Assembly (NCBI GenBank): GCA_963811605.1
Contig: CAWESA010000013.1
Span: 124,001 to 188,000, forward strand
Direction of reading: 5' to 3'
Length of the DNA: 64,000 bases
From: CAVQLX01 sp963811605
Lineage (GTDB): Bacteria; Desulfobacterota; Binatia; DP-6
A program made the translations under genes and the position numbers. This document shows, piece after piece, positions 45,588 to 56,262 of the stretch. The number at the start of each line of letters is the position of its first letter. Positions within the stretch are counted from its first letter, which is position 1. Under the pieces are notes generated by a model. That model had not been told where the DNA came from and ran no database searches. It saw only the letters and a list, made by a program, of their open reading frames with translations.

Positions 45588-46459
45588 GTCGCCCGGCGAT
45601 CGCACTGCTGGTCGCGCTGTCGGCGTGCCGCGCCACGGGCGATCGACCCGCCACGTCCCCACCGCCGGCGGTCCCGGGTATCGTGACGGTTGCCGCACGC
45701 ACGCAGCAGGTGACCGACACGCTTCGCGCCTTCGGCGCCGTGGTCGGCGACGGCGAGCGCCCGGAGGTGCGCGACGCGCGGACGCAGCTCGCGGAGGCCG
45801 AGGCACACGCGCGGCTGGCGGCGGAGCAGACGGCGCGCCTGCAGGCGCTGACGCGCGCCGGTGTGGCGCCCCAGAAGGAGCTGGAGATTGCGCTGGCGGA
45901 GCGCGCCACCGCACGCGCCGCAGCCGAGCGCGCGCGCGCGGCGCTGGCGGCGTTCGGGGGCCAGGCACCGAGAGCGGCGCTCGCCGGCGACGAGGTGTGG
46001 GTGAGGGCGGAGGTGCCGCAGGACGACATCGCGCGGGTTCGGCCGGATGCCCCGGTCGAGTTCGAGCTCGCCTCCCGGCATGACGGTACGTTCGTCGGGC
46101 GGGTCGAGGCCGCGCCCGCGTACGTGTCGACGAGCACGCGCACCGCCCCGGTCCAGCTGCGCGTCCACGATCCGGAGAAGGTGCTGCGTCCGGGGATGAC
46201 GGGCACGGCGCAGATCGCCGTGGGAGCGCCGCGCACGACGGTCGTCGTGCCCGCCGAGGCGATACTGCAGGACGGTGCGAACTCCATTGCCGTGCTCGAG
46301 GAGCCGGGGGGGCACTTCCTTCCCCGCACGGTCGAGCCGGGTGCCACCGTGGGCGGATGGACCGAGGTCCGCAGCGGTCTCGAGCCAGGAAGGCGCGTGG
46401 TCACGACGGGGGCCACGAGCGTCCTATCCGCCGCCCGGCTGCCTGCCACCCGGAAGTGA
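45584..46459 (+). CDS. RND efflux periplasmic adaptor (short, CzcB-like lipoprotein)
   Basis: A 291-residue adaptor. It has a lipobox (LLVALSAC, Cys at about residue 15), a helical hairpin (QLAEAEAHARLAAEQTARLQ; GVAPQKELEIALAERATARA), and beta-barrel and membrane-proximal parts (DEVWVRAEVPQDDIARVRPD; LRPGMTGTAQIAV; AILQDGANSIAVLEE). Adaptors usually open with half of a lipoyl domain carrying a conserved Gly-Asp turn before the hairpin. Here only about 25 residues separate LRAFGAVVG from the first helix, so that half seems reduced or missing, and the length is below the usual 350-400. It overlaps both neighbours (ATGA and TGATG) and should bridge the pump and CzcC. Confidence 0.85.
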   Translation: MSRPAIALLVALSACRATGDRPATSPPPAVPGIVTVAARTQQVTDTLRAFGAVVGDGERPEVRDARTQLAEAEAHARLAAEQTARLQALTRAGVAPQKELEIALAERATARAAAERARAALAAFGGQAPRAALAGDEVWVRAEVPQDDIARVRPDAPVEFELASRHDGTFVGRVEAAPAYVSTSTRTAPVQLRVHDPEKVLRPGMTGTAQIAVGAPRTTVVVPAEAILQDGANSIAVLEEPGGHFLPRTVEPGATVGGWTEVRSGLEPGRRVVTTGATSVLSAARLPATRK

Positions 46460-49400
46460 TGGTGGTCACCCGACTCGTCCGCGCTGCGCTCACGCATCGC
46501 ACCGTGGTGTTCCTGCTTGCCGGCGTGGTTCTCGCCGCCGGCTTCGAGGCCGCACGAACGGCGCCCGTCGACGTGTTCCCGGAGTTCGCGCCGCCGATCG
46601 TGGAGATCCAGACCGAGAGTCCGGGCCTGGCCGCCGAGGAGGTGGAGGCGCTCGTGACCACCCCCATCGAGCGCGCCATCGCCGGGTCGGCCCGGCTGGC
46701 CACGCTGCGCTCGTCATCGGCGCCCGGTCTCTCAGTGGTCACGGCGGTGTTCCCCTACGGCACCGACCCGTACGTCGCGCGGCAGCTGGTCACGGAACGT
46801 CTGGCGCTCGTGAGCGAGCGGCTGCCGCAGGGGGTGCGGCCCCAGGTGACACCGCTCGCATCGGCGCTCCCGACCATCCTGGCGGTCGGGCTGCGCGCGG
46901 GCACCGAGACGTCACCGATGGAGCTGCGCGATCTGGCGGACTGGACGGTCCGCCCCCGCCTGCTCGCCGTGCCGGGCGTGGCCGACGTCGTCGTCTATGG
47001 TGGCCAGGTGCGGCAGCTCCGGGTCACGACGACTCCCGAGCGGCTGTGGGCTGCCGGCGTCACGCTCGACGACTTGATCGCCGCGACCACCGGTGCGGAC
47101 GCCGCAGCCGGGTCCGGCTTTCTCGACCGATCCGGGCAGAGGCTGCTCGGGTGGCTCGACGGGCGCGTCCACGATTCCAGCGAGGTCGCCCGCGCCGTGC
47201 TCGCCACGCACGACGGCGTCTCCGTCCCCGTCGAGGCGGTGGCCGACGTGGCGGACGGTCCGGCGGTGCCCGTCGGAGATGCGGTCATCGACGGTGAGCC
47301 GGGGGTGGTCCTGCTGGTGACCAAGCAGCCCAGCGTCAACGTGCTCGAGGTGACGAGGGAGGTCGAGCGCGCACTCGCGGCGATCGCACGCGGGCTGCCG
47401 GCAGACGTCCGGCTCGACCCCGACCTGTTCCGGCAGGCGAGCTTCGTCGAGCACGCCACGGCGAACCTCCGCCGGGCGCTGCTCGTGGCCGCGGCGTTCG
47501 TGGGGCTGGTGCTCCTCGTCTTCCTCGGCGATCTCCGGGCAGTTGCCGTGAGTCTCGTCGCCATCCCGCTCTCGCTCCTCTCCGCCGTGCTCGTTCTGCG
47601 AGCGTGCGGCAGCCACTCTCGACGTGATGGTGCTGGGAGGCCTGGCCATCGCCGTCGGCGAGGTGGTGGACGACGCCATCATCGACCTCGAGAATGTCTG
47701 GCGACGTCTCCGGCTCGCGCCACCGGACGCGCCGGCCGACGAGGTGGTCCTCGCCGCGTCGGTCGAGGTGCGCAGCGCGGTGGTCTACGCGACCCTGATG
47801 GTCGCGCTCGTCTTCCTTCCGGTGATGCTGCTCGGCGGACTCGAGGGCGCCCTCTTCCGCCCGCTCGCGGTGGCGTACGTGCTGGCCACGATGGCCTCGC
47901 TCAGCGTGGCGCTCACCGTGACGCCGGCCCTCGCACGCGCGCTGCTGCCGCGAGCGGCCGTGCGGCATGCGCAGCCGCCGCGCCTCGTCGTCGCACTGCG
48001 TGGCGCCTACGAGCGCGTGCTGGGCCGCCTCCTCGAGCACCCGGGCGGTGTGGTCGGCGCCGCGGCCCTGACGGCGCTCGCGGGGATGGCGCTGACGCCC
48101 TTCCTGCGCCTCGAGTTCCTGCCCGAGTTCCACGAGACGAACCTCGTCATGCACATGACGGCGGCTCCCGGCACCGGCCTCCGCGAGTCGACACGCGTCG
48201 GGGCGGCCGTCGGCGCGGCGCTCCACGCGATCCCGGGCGTGCGCTCGGTCACCCAGCTGGCTGGCCGCTCGACGCTGTCCGAAGACACGTGGGGCGCTGA
48301 ACACAGCGAGCTGCTGATCACGCTGGCCGAGACGGCCGATGCCGAGCGCGTCACGCGGTCGCTGCGCGGCCACACCGACGGCGTGATCGGCTTCGCCTTC
48401 GACGTGAAGCAGTATCTGAACGAGCGCATCGAGGAGCTGCTGGAAGGAAGCGGAGGAGCGATCGTGGTGCGCGTGCACGGTGCCGACCTCGGCGGCTTGG
48501 ACGAGGCCGCCAAAACTCTCGCCGGGCAGCTGCGCAGCGTGCCAGGTGCCGTCGACGTGCAGGCGGAGTCGCTGCTCGCCGCGCCCGGCATTCGCGTGCA
48601 GCCGCGCCGCGATGCCCTCCTCGACGCCGGCCTGCCGGCGACGACGATCCAGCAGGCGCTCAGGGCCGGCCTCGGCGGACTCCCCGTCGCCCGCGTGGTG
48701 CGGCGCGACCAGCAGGCCGATCTCACCGTGGCGCTCGCGGACGACGTCGCCCGCGATCCGCAGCGCCTCGCCCACCTGCCGCTCGTGACGCGGAACGGCC
48801 GGATGATCCCGCTCGGCGCGGTGGCTCGCGTCGCGGCCGCGGACGTCCGCGGGGCGGTGGTCCACGAGGACGGGGTCCGGACGGCGCGAATCCGGCTGGA
48901 CGTCCGTGGGCGGTCGCTCGAAGCCGTGGCGACCGACGTCGAGCGCACGGTCGCGACGATGCCGCTCCCGTCCGGGATCTATGCGGAGGTCGGCGGCGAG
49001 TACGCCGCCGCGCGCGCTGCCCGCCGGCGGCTGCTCGGCCTTGGCGCGCTCGCCGCGGTCGGCATCGTCGTGCTCCTGCTGATCGACTTCCGCTCGTGGC
49101 GACTGGCCACGCTGACGCTGGTCAACCTCCCGCTGGCCTTCGTCGGCGGCATCGGCGCCATCGTCCTCGGCGCGGCGGGACGTCTCTCGCTCGGGGCCAT
49201 CGTCGGATTCGTCACCGTGTTCGGGCTCACGCTGCGCAACGGCATCGTGCTCATCGCCCACTTCGAGCAGCTGCGGCGCGAGGGCGGCGCTCGCCTCGAC
49301 CATGCCTCGCTGGCACGCGGCGCCGGCGATCGCCTCGCGCCGATCCTCATGACCGCGCTCGTGACCGGCATCGCGCTCGTGCCCCTCATCCTGCTCGGGG

Positions 49401-49525
49401 GCCATGCCGGCGGCGAGATCGAGCACCCGCTCGCCGTGGTCGTCGTGGGCGGCCTCGTGACCTCGACGCTCCTGAACCTCCTGCTCGTTCCGACCCTCTA
49501 CGCATGGACGTCGCCCGCCCGATGA
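46459..49525 (+). CDS. CzcA/CusA-type heavy-metal RND efflux pump (one frameshift)
   Basis: A gene of about 3.07 kb encoding a pump of about 1,020 residues in two frames. The first part (46459 to about 47608) runs from TRLVRAALTHRTVVFLLAGV through PVDVFPEFAPPIVEIQTESP to the fourth membrane region. The second, from about 47611, starts LDVMVLGGLAIAVGEVVDDA and continues IIDLENVWRRL to the end. GEVVDDAIIDLEN has the acidic residues expected of metal-proton antiporters of the heavy-metal RND class. The break is a one-base change near GCGGCAGCC at 47606-47614. If real it kills the pump; a sequencing error is equally likely. The first start overlaps the adaptor stop. Confidence 0.87.
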
Positions 49526-49544
49526 GGCTAGTGGTCGGCCATCG

Positions 49545-51911
49545 ATGACCCGCTCTCCCCTTCGCGGCGACAACCTGACCATCAGCATCGTCGTTCCGGC
49601 CCATGACGAAGCGCCCAACCTCGAGCGCCTCCTGAGCGAGGTGCGCGCCGCCCTCGACCCCGCCGGCGTCGCCTGGGAGCTGATCGTCGTCGATGACGGC
49701 AGCACCGACGACACGCCTGCGGTGCTCGGCCGCCTGGGCGCCGCCGACGCCCGCCTGCGGGTGCTGCGGCTCCCGCAGCGCCGTGGCCAGACCGCGGCCC
49801 TGCGCGCGGGCTTCCGGGCCGCCGCCGGATCGGTCATCGCGACCCTCGACGCCGACCTGCAGTGCCCGCCGGGCGAGCTCCCGGCGCTGCTGGCGGCGCT
49901 CGACGGTGCCGACCTCGCCTGCGGCGTCCGGGCCGGACGACGCGATCCGCTCGGGCGCCGGATCGCGTCCGGGATCTCGAACCTCGTCCGCCGGTGTCTC
50001 CTCGCCCCGCGGCTGCGTGATCTGGCGTGTCCGCTCCGCGTATTCCGGGCCGACGCGCTCGCGCGCGTCGAGGACGAGCTGCCGCTGTTCGACGGGGCGC
50101 ATCGCTGGCTCCCGGCGCTGTTCACACTCGCCGGCCTCCGGGTCGTGCAGCGACCGGTCATTCATCAGGCACGCACGGCCGGCGTCTCCAAGTACAGCAC
50201 CGCGGGTCGGGCGGGCCCGGTCGCGCGCGAAACCCTCCATGTGCTGGGCCTCGCGTGGCCCCGCTCGCGCGGGCTGCGCTGGGCGGCCGCCCTCGCAGGG
50301 CTCGCGGCGGTCGCGCTGCCATACTTCTACGCACTCGGCGCCTGGCCCCTCATCGAGCCCGACGAGGGACGCAACGCGGAAGTCGCGCGGGAGATGCTGG
50401 ACCTGGGGAGCTGGAGCGTCCCGCGCTTCAACCACCTGCCGTACCTCGACAAGCCAGTCCTCCTGTTCTGGGCGATCGCCGCTGCCTTCCGCGCGCTGGG
50501 GGTGACCGAGTTCGCGGCCCGGCTTCCTTCGGCGCTGGCCGCGGTCGCCACGGTCGCACTCACCTTCGCGATCGGCCGTCGGCTACTCGGGCCGCGCCGC
50601 GGCGCCATCGCGGCCCTGGTGATCGGGACGGCGCCGCTGGTCGTCGCGTTCGCCCGCCTGGTGATCTTCGACATGCTGCTCACGGCGCTCGTCACCGCGG
50701 CGCTGCTCTGCCTGCTCGAGGGGCGCCGCACCGGCGACGGCTGGCGGTGGTGGCCGCTCGCCGGCTTGACGATGGGGCTGGCGGTCCTCTGCAAGGGTCC
50801 GGTGGGTGTGGCGGTTCCGCTCCTCGCCTGGACGGTCGCGCGCGGGGCCTTGCCGCCCCCGCCGCGGCGTACCGGCGCGGCCGCAGCGGCGGCGGCGCTC
50901 GGGCTCTTCTGCGCGATCGTGCTGTCCTGGCTCGCGCGCGTTCACGCGAGCGAGCCACACTTCCTGCGCTACGCGTTCCTCGACGAGACGCTGCTTCGCT
51001 TCACCTCGGTGAAGGCATTCCACCGGGGCGGCGCGCCCTACTACTACGCCGTCGTGCTCGCCTGGGCGGGCGGGGTGTGGGGCCTCGTGCTGGTCGCGGT
51101 CGCGCCGGTGCTGTGGCGCCGCTGGCGCACCGGCAGCGCCGACGCTCCGGCGATCGCCTTCTCGGCGCGCGCCGCACTGGCAATGGTCCTCCTCTTTTCC
51201 TGCTCGGCCTCCAAGCGACCGCAGTACATCCTTCCGGCCCTGGTGCCGCTCGCGCTGCTGGTGGCAATCGGCGTGGCGGCGGCTCCGGCACGGCTGGTTG
51301 CGGCGATGCGCGGACTCGGCGCCGCCGCCGCCGTCGCGGGTGTCGCGGTTGCCGCGATCGGCCTCTGGGGCTTCACGCCCGGGCGCGGTGATCTCGGCTA
51401 CCTCACGCCGGCGGTGGCCGCCACGGTGGGGTTCTCGCTCGGTACGTGGGGGATCGTCACCGCCGTCGCCGGCCGGGGCCCGGTGACGGCGCTCGCCTGT
51501 GCGGCGCTGCTGACACCGATGCTGGGGCTCATGCTCCTCGGGCCGCTCGGCGTCCCCGCCGCGGCGCGGTCGGCGCGCGACCTCGCGGCACAGGTCCCAC
51601 CCGGTGCCAGGGTCGTGGGCGTCATGGAGTTCCGGACCAGCTTGCCGTTCTACCTGCGCCGGCCCGTGCTGCTCGTCAGCCGCGACGGACAGGAGCTCAC
51701 GAGCAACTACGTCCTGGCCGAGCGGGAGCGCTTCATGGGCGGCGAGTATCTGCAGCCGATCACGCACCTCGCGGACTCGATCGCCGACGACGCCCCGGTG
51801 CTGCTGCTCGTCACCAGGTGGCGCGAGCAGGAGGTGCGCCGGCTGACGCGACGGCCCCTCGTGCCCCTCTATGCCGACTGGCACAGCCTGCTGCTGCGCC
51901 CGGCGGGCTAG
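49545..51911 (+). CDS. GT2 polyprenyl-phosphate glycosyltransferase fused to GT39/ArnT-like transferase
   Basis: A 788-residue two-domain protein. Residues about 12-235 are a soluble GT2 domain of the dolichyl-phosphate-mannose synthase / ArnC type: SIVVPAHDEAPNLERLL, VVDDGSTDDT, and the metal-binding DADLQ in ATLDADLQCPP. Residues about 245-788 are a GT39/ArnT-type membrane transferase with the acidic loop EPDEGRNAEVAREMLDLGSW, the segment YLDKPVLLFW, LCKGPVGVAVPLL and about eleven membrane segments. The first half would load a sugar onto a polyprenyl phosphate and the second would transfer it outside. Joining both steps in one chain is unusual. It sits 20 bp after the RND gene and 6 bp before the asparagine synthetase gene. 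Confidence 0.88.
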   Translation: MTRSPLRGDNLTISIVVPAHDEAPNLERLLSEVRAALDPAGVAWELIVVDDGSTDDTPAVLGRLGAADARLRVLRLPQRRGQTAALRAGFRAAAGSVIATLDADLQCPPGELPALLAALDGADLACGVRAGRRDPLGRRIASGISNLVRRCLLAPRLRDLACPLRVFRADALARVEDELPLFDGAHRWLPALFTLAGLRVVQRPVIHQARTAGVSKYSTAGRAGPVARETLHVLGLAWPRSRGLRWAAALAGLAAVALPYFYALGAWPLIEPDEGRNAEVAREMLDLGSWSVPRFNHLPYLDKPVLLFWAIAAAFRALGVTEFAARLPSALAAVATVALTFAIGRRLLGPRRGAIAALVIGTAPLVVAFARLVIFDMLLTALVTAALLCLLEGRRTGDGWRWWPLAGLTMGLAVLCKGPVGVAVPLLAWTVARGALPPPPRRTGAAAAAAALGLFCAIVLSWLARVHASEPHFLRYAFLDETLLRFTSVKAFHRGGAPYYYAVVLAWAGGVWGLVLVAVAPVLWRRWRTGSADAPAIAFSARAALAMVLLFSCSASKRPQYILPALVPLALLVAIGVAAAPARLVAAMRGLGAAAAVAGVAVAAIGLWGFTPGRGDLGYLTPAVAATVGFSLGTWGIVTAVAGRGPVTALACAALLTPMLGLMLLGPLGVPAAARSARDLAAQVPPGARVVGVMEFRTSLPFYLRRPVLLVSRDGQELTSNYVLAERERFMGGEYLQPITHLADSIADDAPVLLLVTRWREQEVRRLTRRPLVPLYADWHSLLLRPAG

Positions 51912-51916
51912 CACCC

Positions 51917-53787
51917 GTGTGCGGCATCTACGGCATGGTGGGCACGGTGGCGCCGCCGTCCACGGAGGTGCTCGAGCGCATGGCGGGTTGCCTCCTGCAT
52001 CGCGGCCCCGACGGCGACGGACGGATCGTCTCCGGCCGCGCCGGCCTCGGCTGCCGCCGCCTCGCGATCATCGACGTGCGGGGCGGTGCCCAGCCGCTCG
52101 CGAACGAGGCGGGCGACGTGCACGTCGTGTGCAACGGCGAGATCTACAACCACGCCCGCCTGCGCCGCGACCTGGCAGGCCGCGGCCATCGCTTCCGGAC
52201 GCGCTCGGACGCCGAGGTCATCCCCCACCTCTACGAGGAGCGCGGGCCGGACTTCGTCGATGCGCTCGACGGCATGTTCGCCGTGGCGCTGTGGGACGCA
52301 CGCCTGGAGCGCCTCGTGCTTGCGCGCGATCGCCTCGGCGAGAAGCCGCTCTATCACGCGACCACCCCTGCCGGGTTGTGGTTCGCCTCGGAGCCCAAGA
52401 GCCTGCGCGCCGTCGGCGCGGGCGGCTTCGCCCGACTGGGCGGCGATCGCGTGCTACCTCCGCGGCGGCTCCATCCCCGCGCCGATGAGCGCCTGGGCGG
52501 GAGTCGCCGAGCTCCCGCCTGCGGGTCGGCTCGTTCTCGAGGGCGAGCGCCAGCACGTTTCCCGGTACTGGGACCTGGCTCCCCTGCTCGCCGCCCCGCC
52601 TCTCGACCTCGATCTCGATACGGCGGCCCGGCAGCTGCGGGCGCGACTCGAGCGGTCGGTCTCCGCGGCACTCACGAGCGACGTTCCCGTGGGCGTCTTC
52701 CTGTCCGGCGGGCTCGACTCGACCGCCGTCACCGCGCTCGCCCGGCCGCACGTCGACGAGCTCGAGAGCTTCGCGCTCGGCTTCGATGAGCGCGGCTTCG
52801 ACGAGCGCGCCCACGCTGCGCTCGCGGCGAAGGCGCTCCGTACCCGGCACCGGACGCTCACGATCGGTCCCGCGCTGTTCCTCGAGGGCGTGCGGGCCCT
52901 CGGCGCCGTTGCTCGACGAGCCGCTGGCCGATCCTGCGCTGGTGCCGACCTTCCTCCTCGCCCGTTTCGCGCGCAGCACGGTCAAGGTGGTCCTGGTCGG
53001 CGAGGGCGGCGACGAGCTGTTCGCGGGCTATCCGACCTACCTCGGCGGAGCGCTCGGCACCCACTTTCAGCGGCTCCCGGCGCGGTTGCGGCGCGCGCTC
53101 GCCGCCGCGGCTCCCGCGCTCGGCCGGCCCCGTGGCAACACGACGGCACGCTGGATGTTCCGCCGCTTCCTCGAGGTCGCCGACTTGCCCGAGGCCGAGC
53201 GCCACCTCGAGTGGACCGGTCCCATCTCGGCGCAGCGGCTCGCGCGGCTTGCAACCCCCGGCGGCCCCTTGGCAGCGTCGTGCGATCCGCTCGGACGCCG
53301 GTCCGGCAACGGTGGACTCCCCGGCCGGACGACGATCGATCGACTGCTCGCTCTCGACCTGACCGGCTACCTGCCCGACACCCTCCTGCGCAAGGCCGAC
53401 CGCGCCACCATGGCGGCATCGCTCGAGGCACGCGCACCGTTCCTCGATCACCACCTGGTCGAGCTCGCGTGCCGCCTGCCCATCACGCTGAAGGTCCGCG
53501 GGCTCGTCACCAAGCGGGTGCTGCGACGGGCCGTCGCCGACCTCGTGCCCTCCGTGATCCGCCGCCGGGTGAAGCGCGGCCTCACCGTGCCCCTCACCGG
53601 GTGGATCGCGGGGCCGCTTCAGGCGTTCGTCCGCGACTCGCTCGAGCGCCTCGATGCCGGCGTGATACGGCCGGGCGTGGCCCGCGCACTGCTCGAGGAG
53701 CACGTCGCGCGGCGGCGCGACAACCGCCGCGAGCTGTGGGCGCTGGTGATGCTGCAGCTCTGGATGGATCAGCGCGAGCTACGCTAG
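51917..53787 (+). CDS. asnB: Asparagine synthetase B-like amidotransferase (two frameshifts)
   Basis: A gene for a glutamine-hydrolysing asparagine synthetase of about 620 residues in three frames. GTG 51917 makes the N-terminal nucleophile Cys2 (CGIYGMVG), followed by LLHRGPDGDG and CNGEIYNHA. The frame shifts near 52433 (ASEPKSLRAVG to AIACYLRGGSIPAP). The PP-loop SGGLDSTAVTALA is intact in the second segment. A second shift near 52907 leads to LLDEPLADPALVPTF and VVLVGEGGDELFAGY, and so to the stop at 53787. Relatives make asparagine or amidate other acids, and many lie in exopolysaccharide clusters. The GT2-GT39 neighbour suggests a cell-surface glycan role. Confidence 0.85.
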
Positions 53788-53839
53788 CCAGGGACGCCCC
53801 GCGGCGACGGCGGCCCCGCGTTGCCGCCCGCCGGCCGCA

Positions 53840-56146
53840 CTACAGCATCTCGGAGTCCGGGTAGCACCAGCCCCAGTTCTCGCCCGGCTCGAGCGACTTG
53901 ATGATCGGGTGGTGCGAGGCGTGATGGTGGGCGGTCGCGTGCTTGTTGGGTGACGAGTCGCAGCAGCCGACGTGGCCGCACGTCATGCAGATGCGGAGGT
54001 GTACCCAGCGATCGCCGATGCGGAGGCAATCCTCGCAGCCGCGCGCGCTCGGGAACACACGCTGCACCTGATCCAGGTGCCGGCAGTGGTTGCCCTTCTG
54101 GGGATGGAGCTCGACGGCGCGTTCGGTGTCGACCACGGTGCGAGTGTCCGCCAGCGCTTCGGCCATGGCAACGGGGTCGAGCGAGTCGACGCGGAAGAGC
54201 GGTGCGGCCTGCGCGAAGGCCTCCGCGGTGCCCGCCAGCACCAGCTCGTCGCCGACATGGATGTCCTCGCTGCCCGGCGGGGTCGCGCGCTCGACGGCGC
54301 CGCGCCGGAGACGTTCGACCATCAGCGGGAGCCGCTCGACGGTGAGCCCGGCCGCCGGTGCGCCCTCCCGGATCGTCACCGTCCGGCGCGCCAGGCAATC
54401 GGAACCGAGCTCGCATTCCACCACCGGCACGCGGGGCCGCTCCTCGTCGCGCAGCGCCGCGTACCCACCGCGCCGGACGGCGTCCTCGTGGCGCTCGATC
54501 TCCGCGGCCGGCAGCTCGTAGCTGCGCATCACGTCGGCGAACAGCTGCACGACGCTCTCGAGCTCCTCGGCGATCACGCGGTCGGCGCCCGCGCCGACCA
54601 GCGGCTCCACCTCCGCGATGTAGCGCGTGCGCACGATGATGCGCATGGTCGGATTCGTGATCCGGGCCACCGAGGTCACCCGGTGCGCCATGGCGGGATC
54701 GTCGTCCGGCACCACCAGCACCTTGGCGTGATCGGCACCCGCGAGCAGCAACGTGTGCGCGCGGCTCGCGTCGCCGAGCAGCACGGGCAGACCGGCGGCG
54801 GCGGCCTCCGTCGCGCCCTCGGGACTGAGCGTCGTGATCACGAAGGGGATGCGCGACCCGTCGAGCACCCGGACGAGCCGCCGGGCGGCCCGGCCGTAGC
54901 CCGCCACCACGACGTGGTTCTCGCGCTTCGGCCCCTCCAGCGCCGGACCGGTCACCGCCTCGTCCGGGATCGTCTCCTCGCGTGCGACGCGGTGCGCGCC
55001 CGCGGCGCCGGCCATGGTCAGGAAGGGCGTCAGCACCATGAGCACGACGGTGGTGGCGATGAACGCCTGCGAACCCGCGGCGCCGAGGCCGGCGGGCGAC
55101 AGGCCCACGCCGCGGCCCGCCCGTTCGAGGACGAAGGAGAACTCGCCCACCTGGGCCAGCATGAGCGCGGCCGCGATGGCCACCGGCAGCCGCTCGCCCA
55201 GCGCCCGCACGGCCGCCCCGGTCGTCAGCACCTTCACCAGCAGCACGGCGGCGATGCCGGCGATCACCAGCGGCAGGTGGTGCACCAGGAACCCGACGTC
55301 GAGCAGCATCCCCACCGACACGAAGAAGGTGGCGCTGAAGAGGATCTGCAGGGGCAGGATCTCACCCAGGGCGTGCTGGCTGAACCGGCTCTCGCTCACC
55401 ACCAGGCCGGCGAGGAAGGCTCCCAGCGACAGGCTCACGCCCGCCAGGTTGGTGAGGAAGGCGGTGCCGAAGCAGATGGCGATCACCGTCAGCAGGAAGA
55501 GCTCCGGCGAGCACGTGCGTGCGACCTGCTCGAGGACGAGCGGCATGAGACGGCGCGAGACGAGCACGACGGCGACGATGATGGCGCCCGCCTTGGCGAG
55601 GGCCCAGACGATGTCCAGGCTCGACCCGCCGGTGCCGCCCAGCATCGGCACCAGCAGCACCATCACCACGACGGCGAGATCCTGGAACACCAGGATGCCG
55701 AGCCCGATGCGTCCATGCGCGGCGGTGGTCTCGCTGCGATCCGCCAGCAGCTTGAGCACGATCGCCGTCGAGCTCAGCGCGACCAGGAAGCCGGTGAAGA
55801 GTCCGCTGCGCCAGTCGACGCCGAACGGGCGCAGCAGGAGCAGGGTGCCGAGCGTGGCGAGCGCGACCTGTAGCCCGCCGCCGGCGAAGATCGCTCGTTT
55901 CATCTCGGCGAGGCGCTCGAGGCTGAACTCGATGCCGATGGTGAAGAGGAGGAACATCACGCCCACTTCCGCCGCCGCGTCGACCATGGCGCGGTCGTGC
56001 ACCAGCCCGAGCGCGTTGGGACCGATCACGACGCCGGCCACCAGGAAGCCGACGATCGGGACCAGGCCCAGGCGGAAGCAGACGTAGGCGATGACGGCGC
56101 CCGCGAGGACGAGCGCGACGGCGTCGGTGAGAAAGGATTGCTCCAT
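53840..56146 (-). CDS. KefB-type CPA2 antiporter with RCK domain and C-terminal UBP zinc finger
   Basis: A 768-residue protein. Residues about 1-370 form a CPA2 monovalent cation:proton antiporter (VGVMFLLFTIGIEFSLERL; LGILVFQDLAVVVMVLL; GVSLSLGAFLAGLVVSES). A TrkA-N/RCK nucleotide-binding domain follows (HVVVAGYGRAARRLVRVL), then a TrkA-C domain with GDELVLAGTAEAF, and finally a UBP-type zinc finger from about residue 688. The finger reads CRH, CEDC, CMTCGHVGCCDSS, HATAHHHASHHP and GENWGWCYPDSE. That finger nearly matches the one on the MFS at 40152-41984. It is cytoplasmic beside the RCK ring and may gate transport. ATG 56146 is chosen; an upstream start at 56185 is possible. Confidence 0.92.
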   Translation of the reverse strand: MEQSFLTDAVALVLAGAVIAYVCFRLGLVPIVGFLVAGVVIGPNALGLVHDRAMVDAAAEVGVMFLLFTIGIEFSLERLAEMKRAIFAGGGLQVALATLGTLLLLRPFGVDWRSGLFTGFLVALSSTAIVLKLLADRSETTAAHGRIGLGILVFQDLAVVVMVLLVPMLGGTGGSSLDIVWALAKAGAIIVAVVLVSRRLMPLVLEQVARTCSPELFLLTVIAICFGTAFLTNLAGVSLSLGAFLAGLVVSESRFSQHALGEILPLQILFSATFFVSVGMLLDVGFLVHHLPLVIAGIAAVLLVKVLTTGAAVRALGERLPVAIAAALMLAQVGEFSFVLERAGRGVGLSPAGLGAAGSQAFIATTVVLMVLTPFLTMAGAAGAHRVAREETIPDEAVTGPALEGPKRENHVVVAGYGRAARRLVRVLDGSRIPFVITTLSPEGATEAAAAGLPVLLGDASRAHTLLLAGADHAKVLVVPDDDPAMAHRVTSVARITNPTMRIIVRTRYIAEVEPLVGAGADRVIAEELESVVQLFADVMRSYELPAAEIERHEDAVRRGGYAALRDEERPRVPVVECELGSDCLARRTVTIREGAPAAGLTVERLPLMVERLRRGAVERATPPGSEDIHVGDELVLAGTAEAFAQAAPLFRVDSLDPVAMAEALADTRTVVDTERAVELHPQKGNHCRHLDQVQRVFPSARGCEDCLRIGDRWVHLRICMTCGHVGCCDSSPNKHATAHHHASHHPIIKSLEPGENWGWCYPDSEML

Positions 56147-56262
56147 CGCGAGCGGCCAACCATTCCGCGTCGGGCGGGGTGGCACAAGCGGACCCTTCCC
56201 GCGGCTTGCCCCGCACGCGGCGGCGGCCTAGTGAACCTCGTCGAGATGAGCCCGGTCCACTG

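Noticed and set aside
47600..47620. Programmed ribosomal frameshift in the RND gene
   Set aside because: There is no slippery heptamer followed by a stable structure, and similar one-base breaks occur in unrelated genes of the window, so an indel is simpler.
47336..50161. Leftward open frame of about 940 codons across the RND pump and GT2 part
   Set aside because: It lacks any recognisable domain, and the plus strand has two well-defined protein families there.
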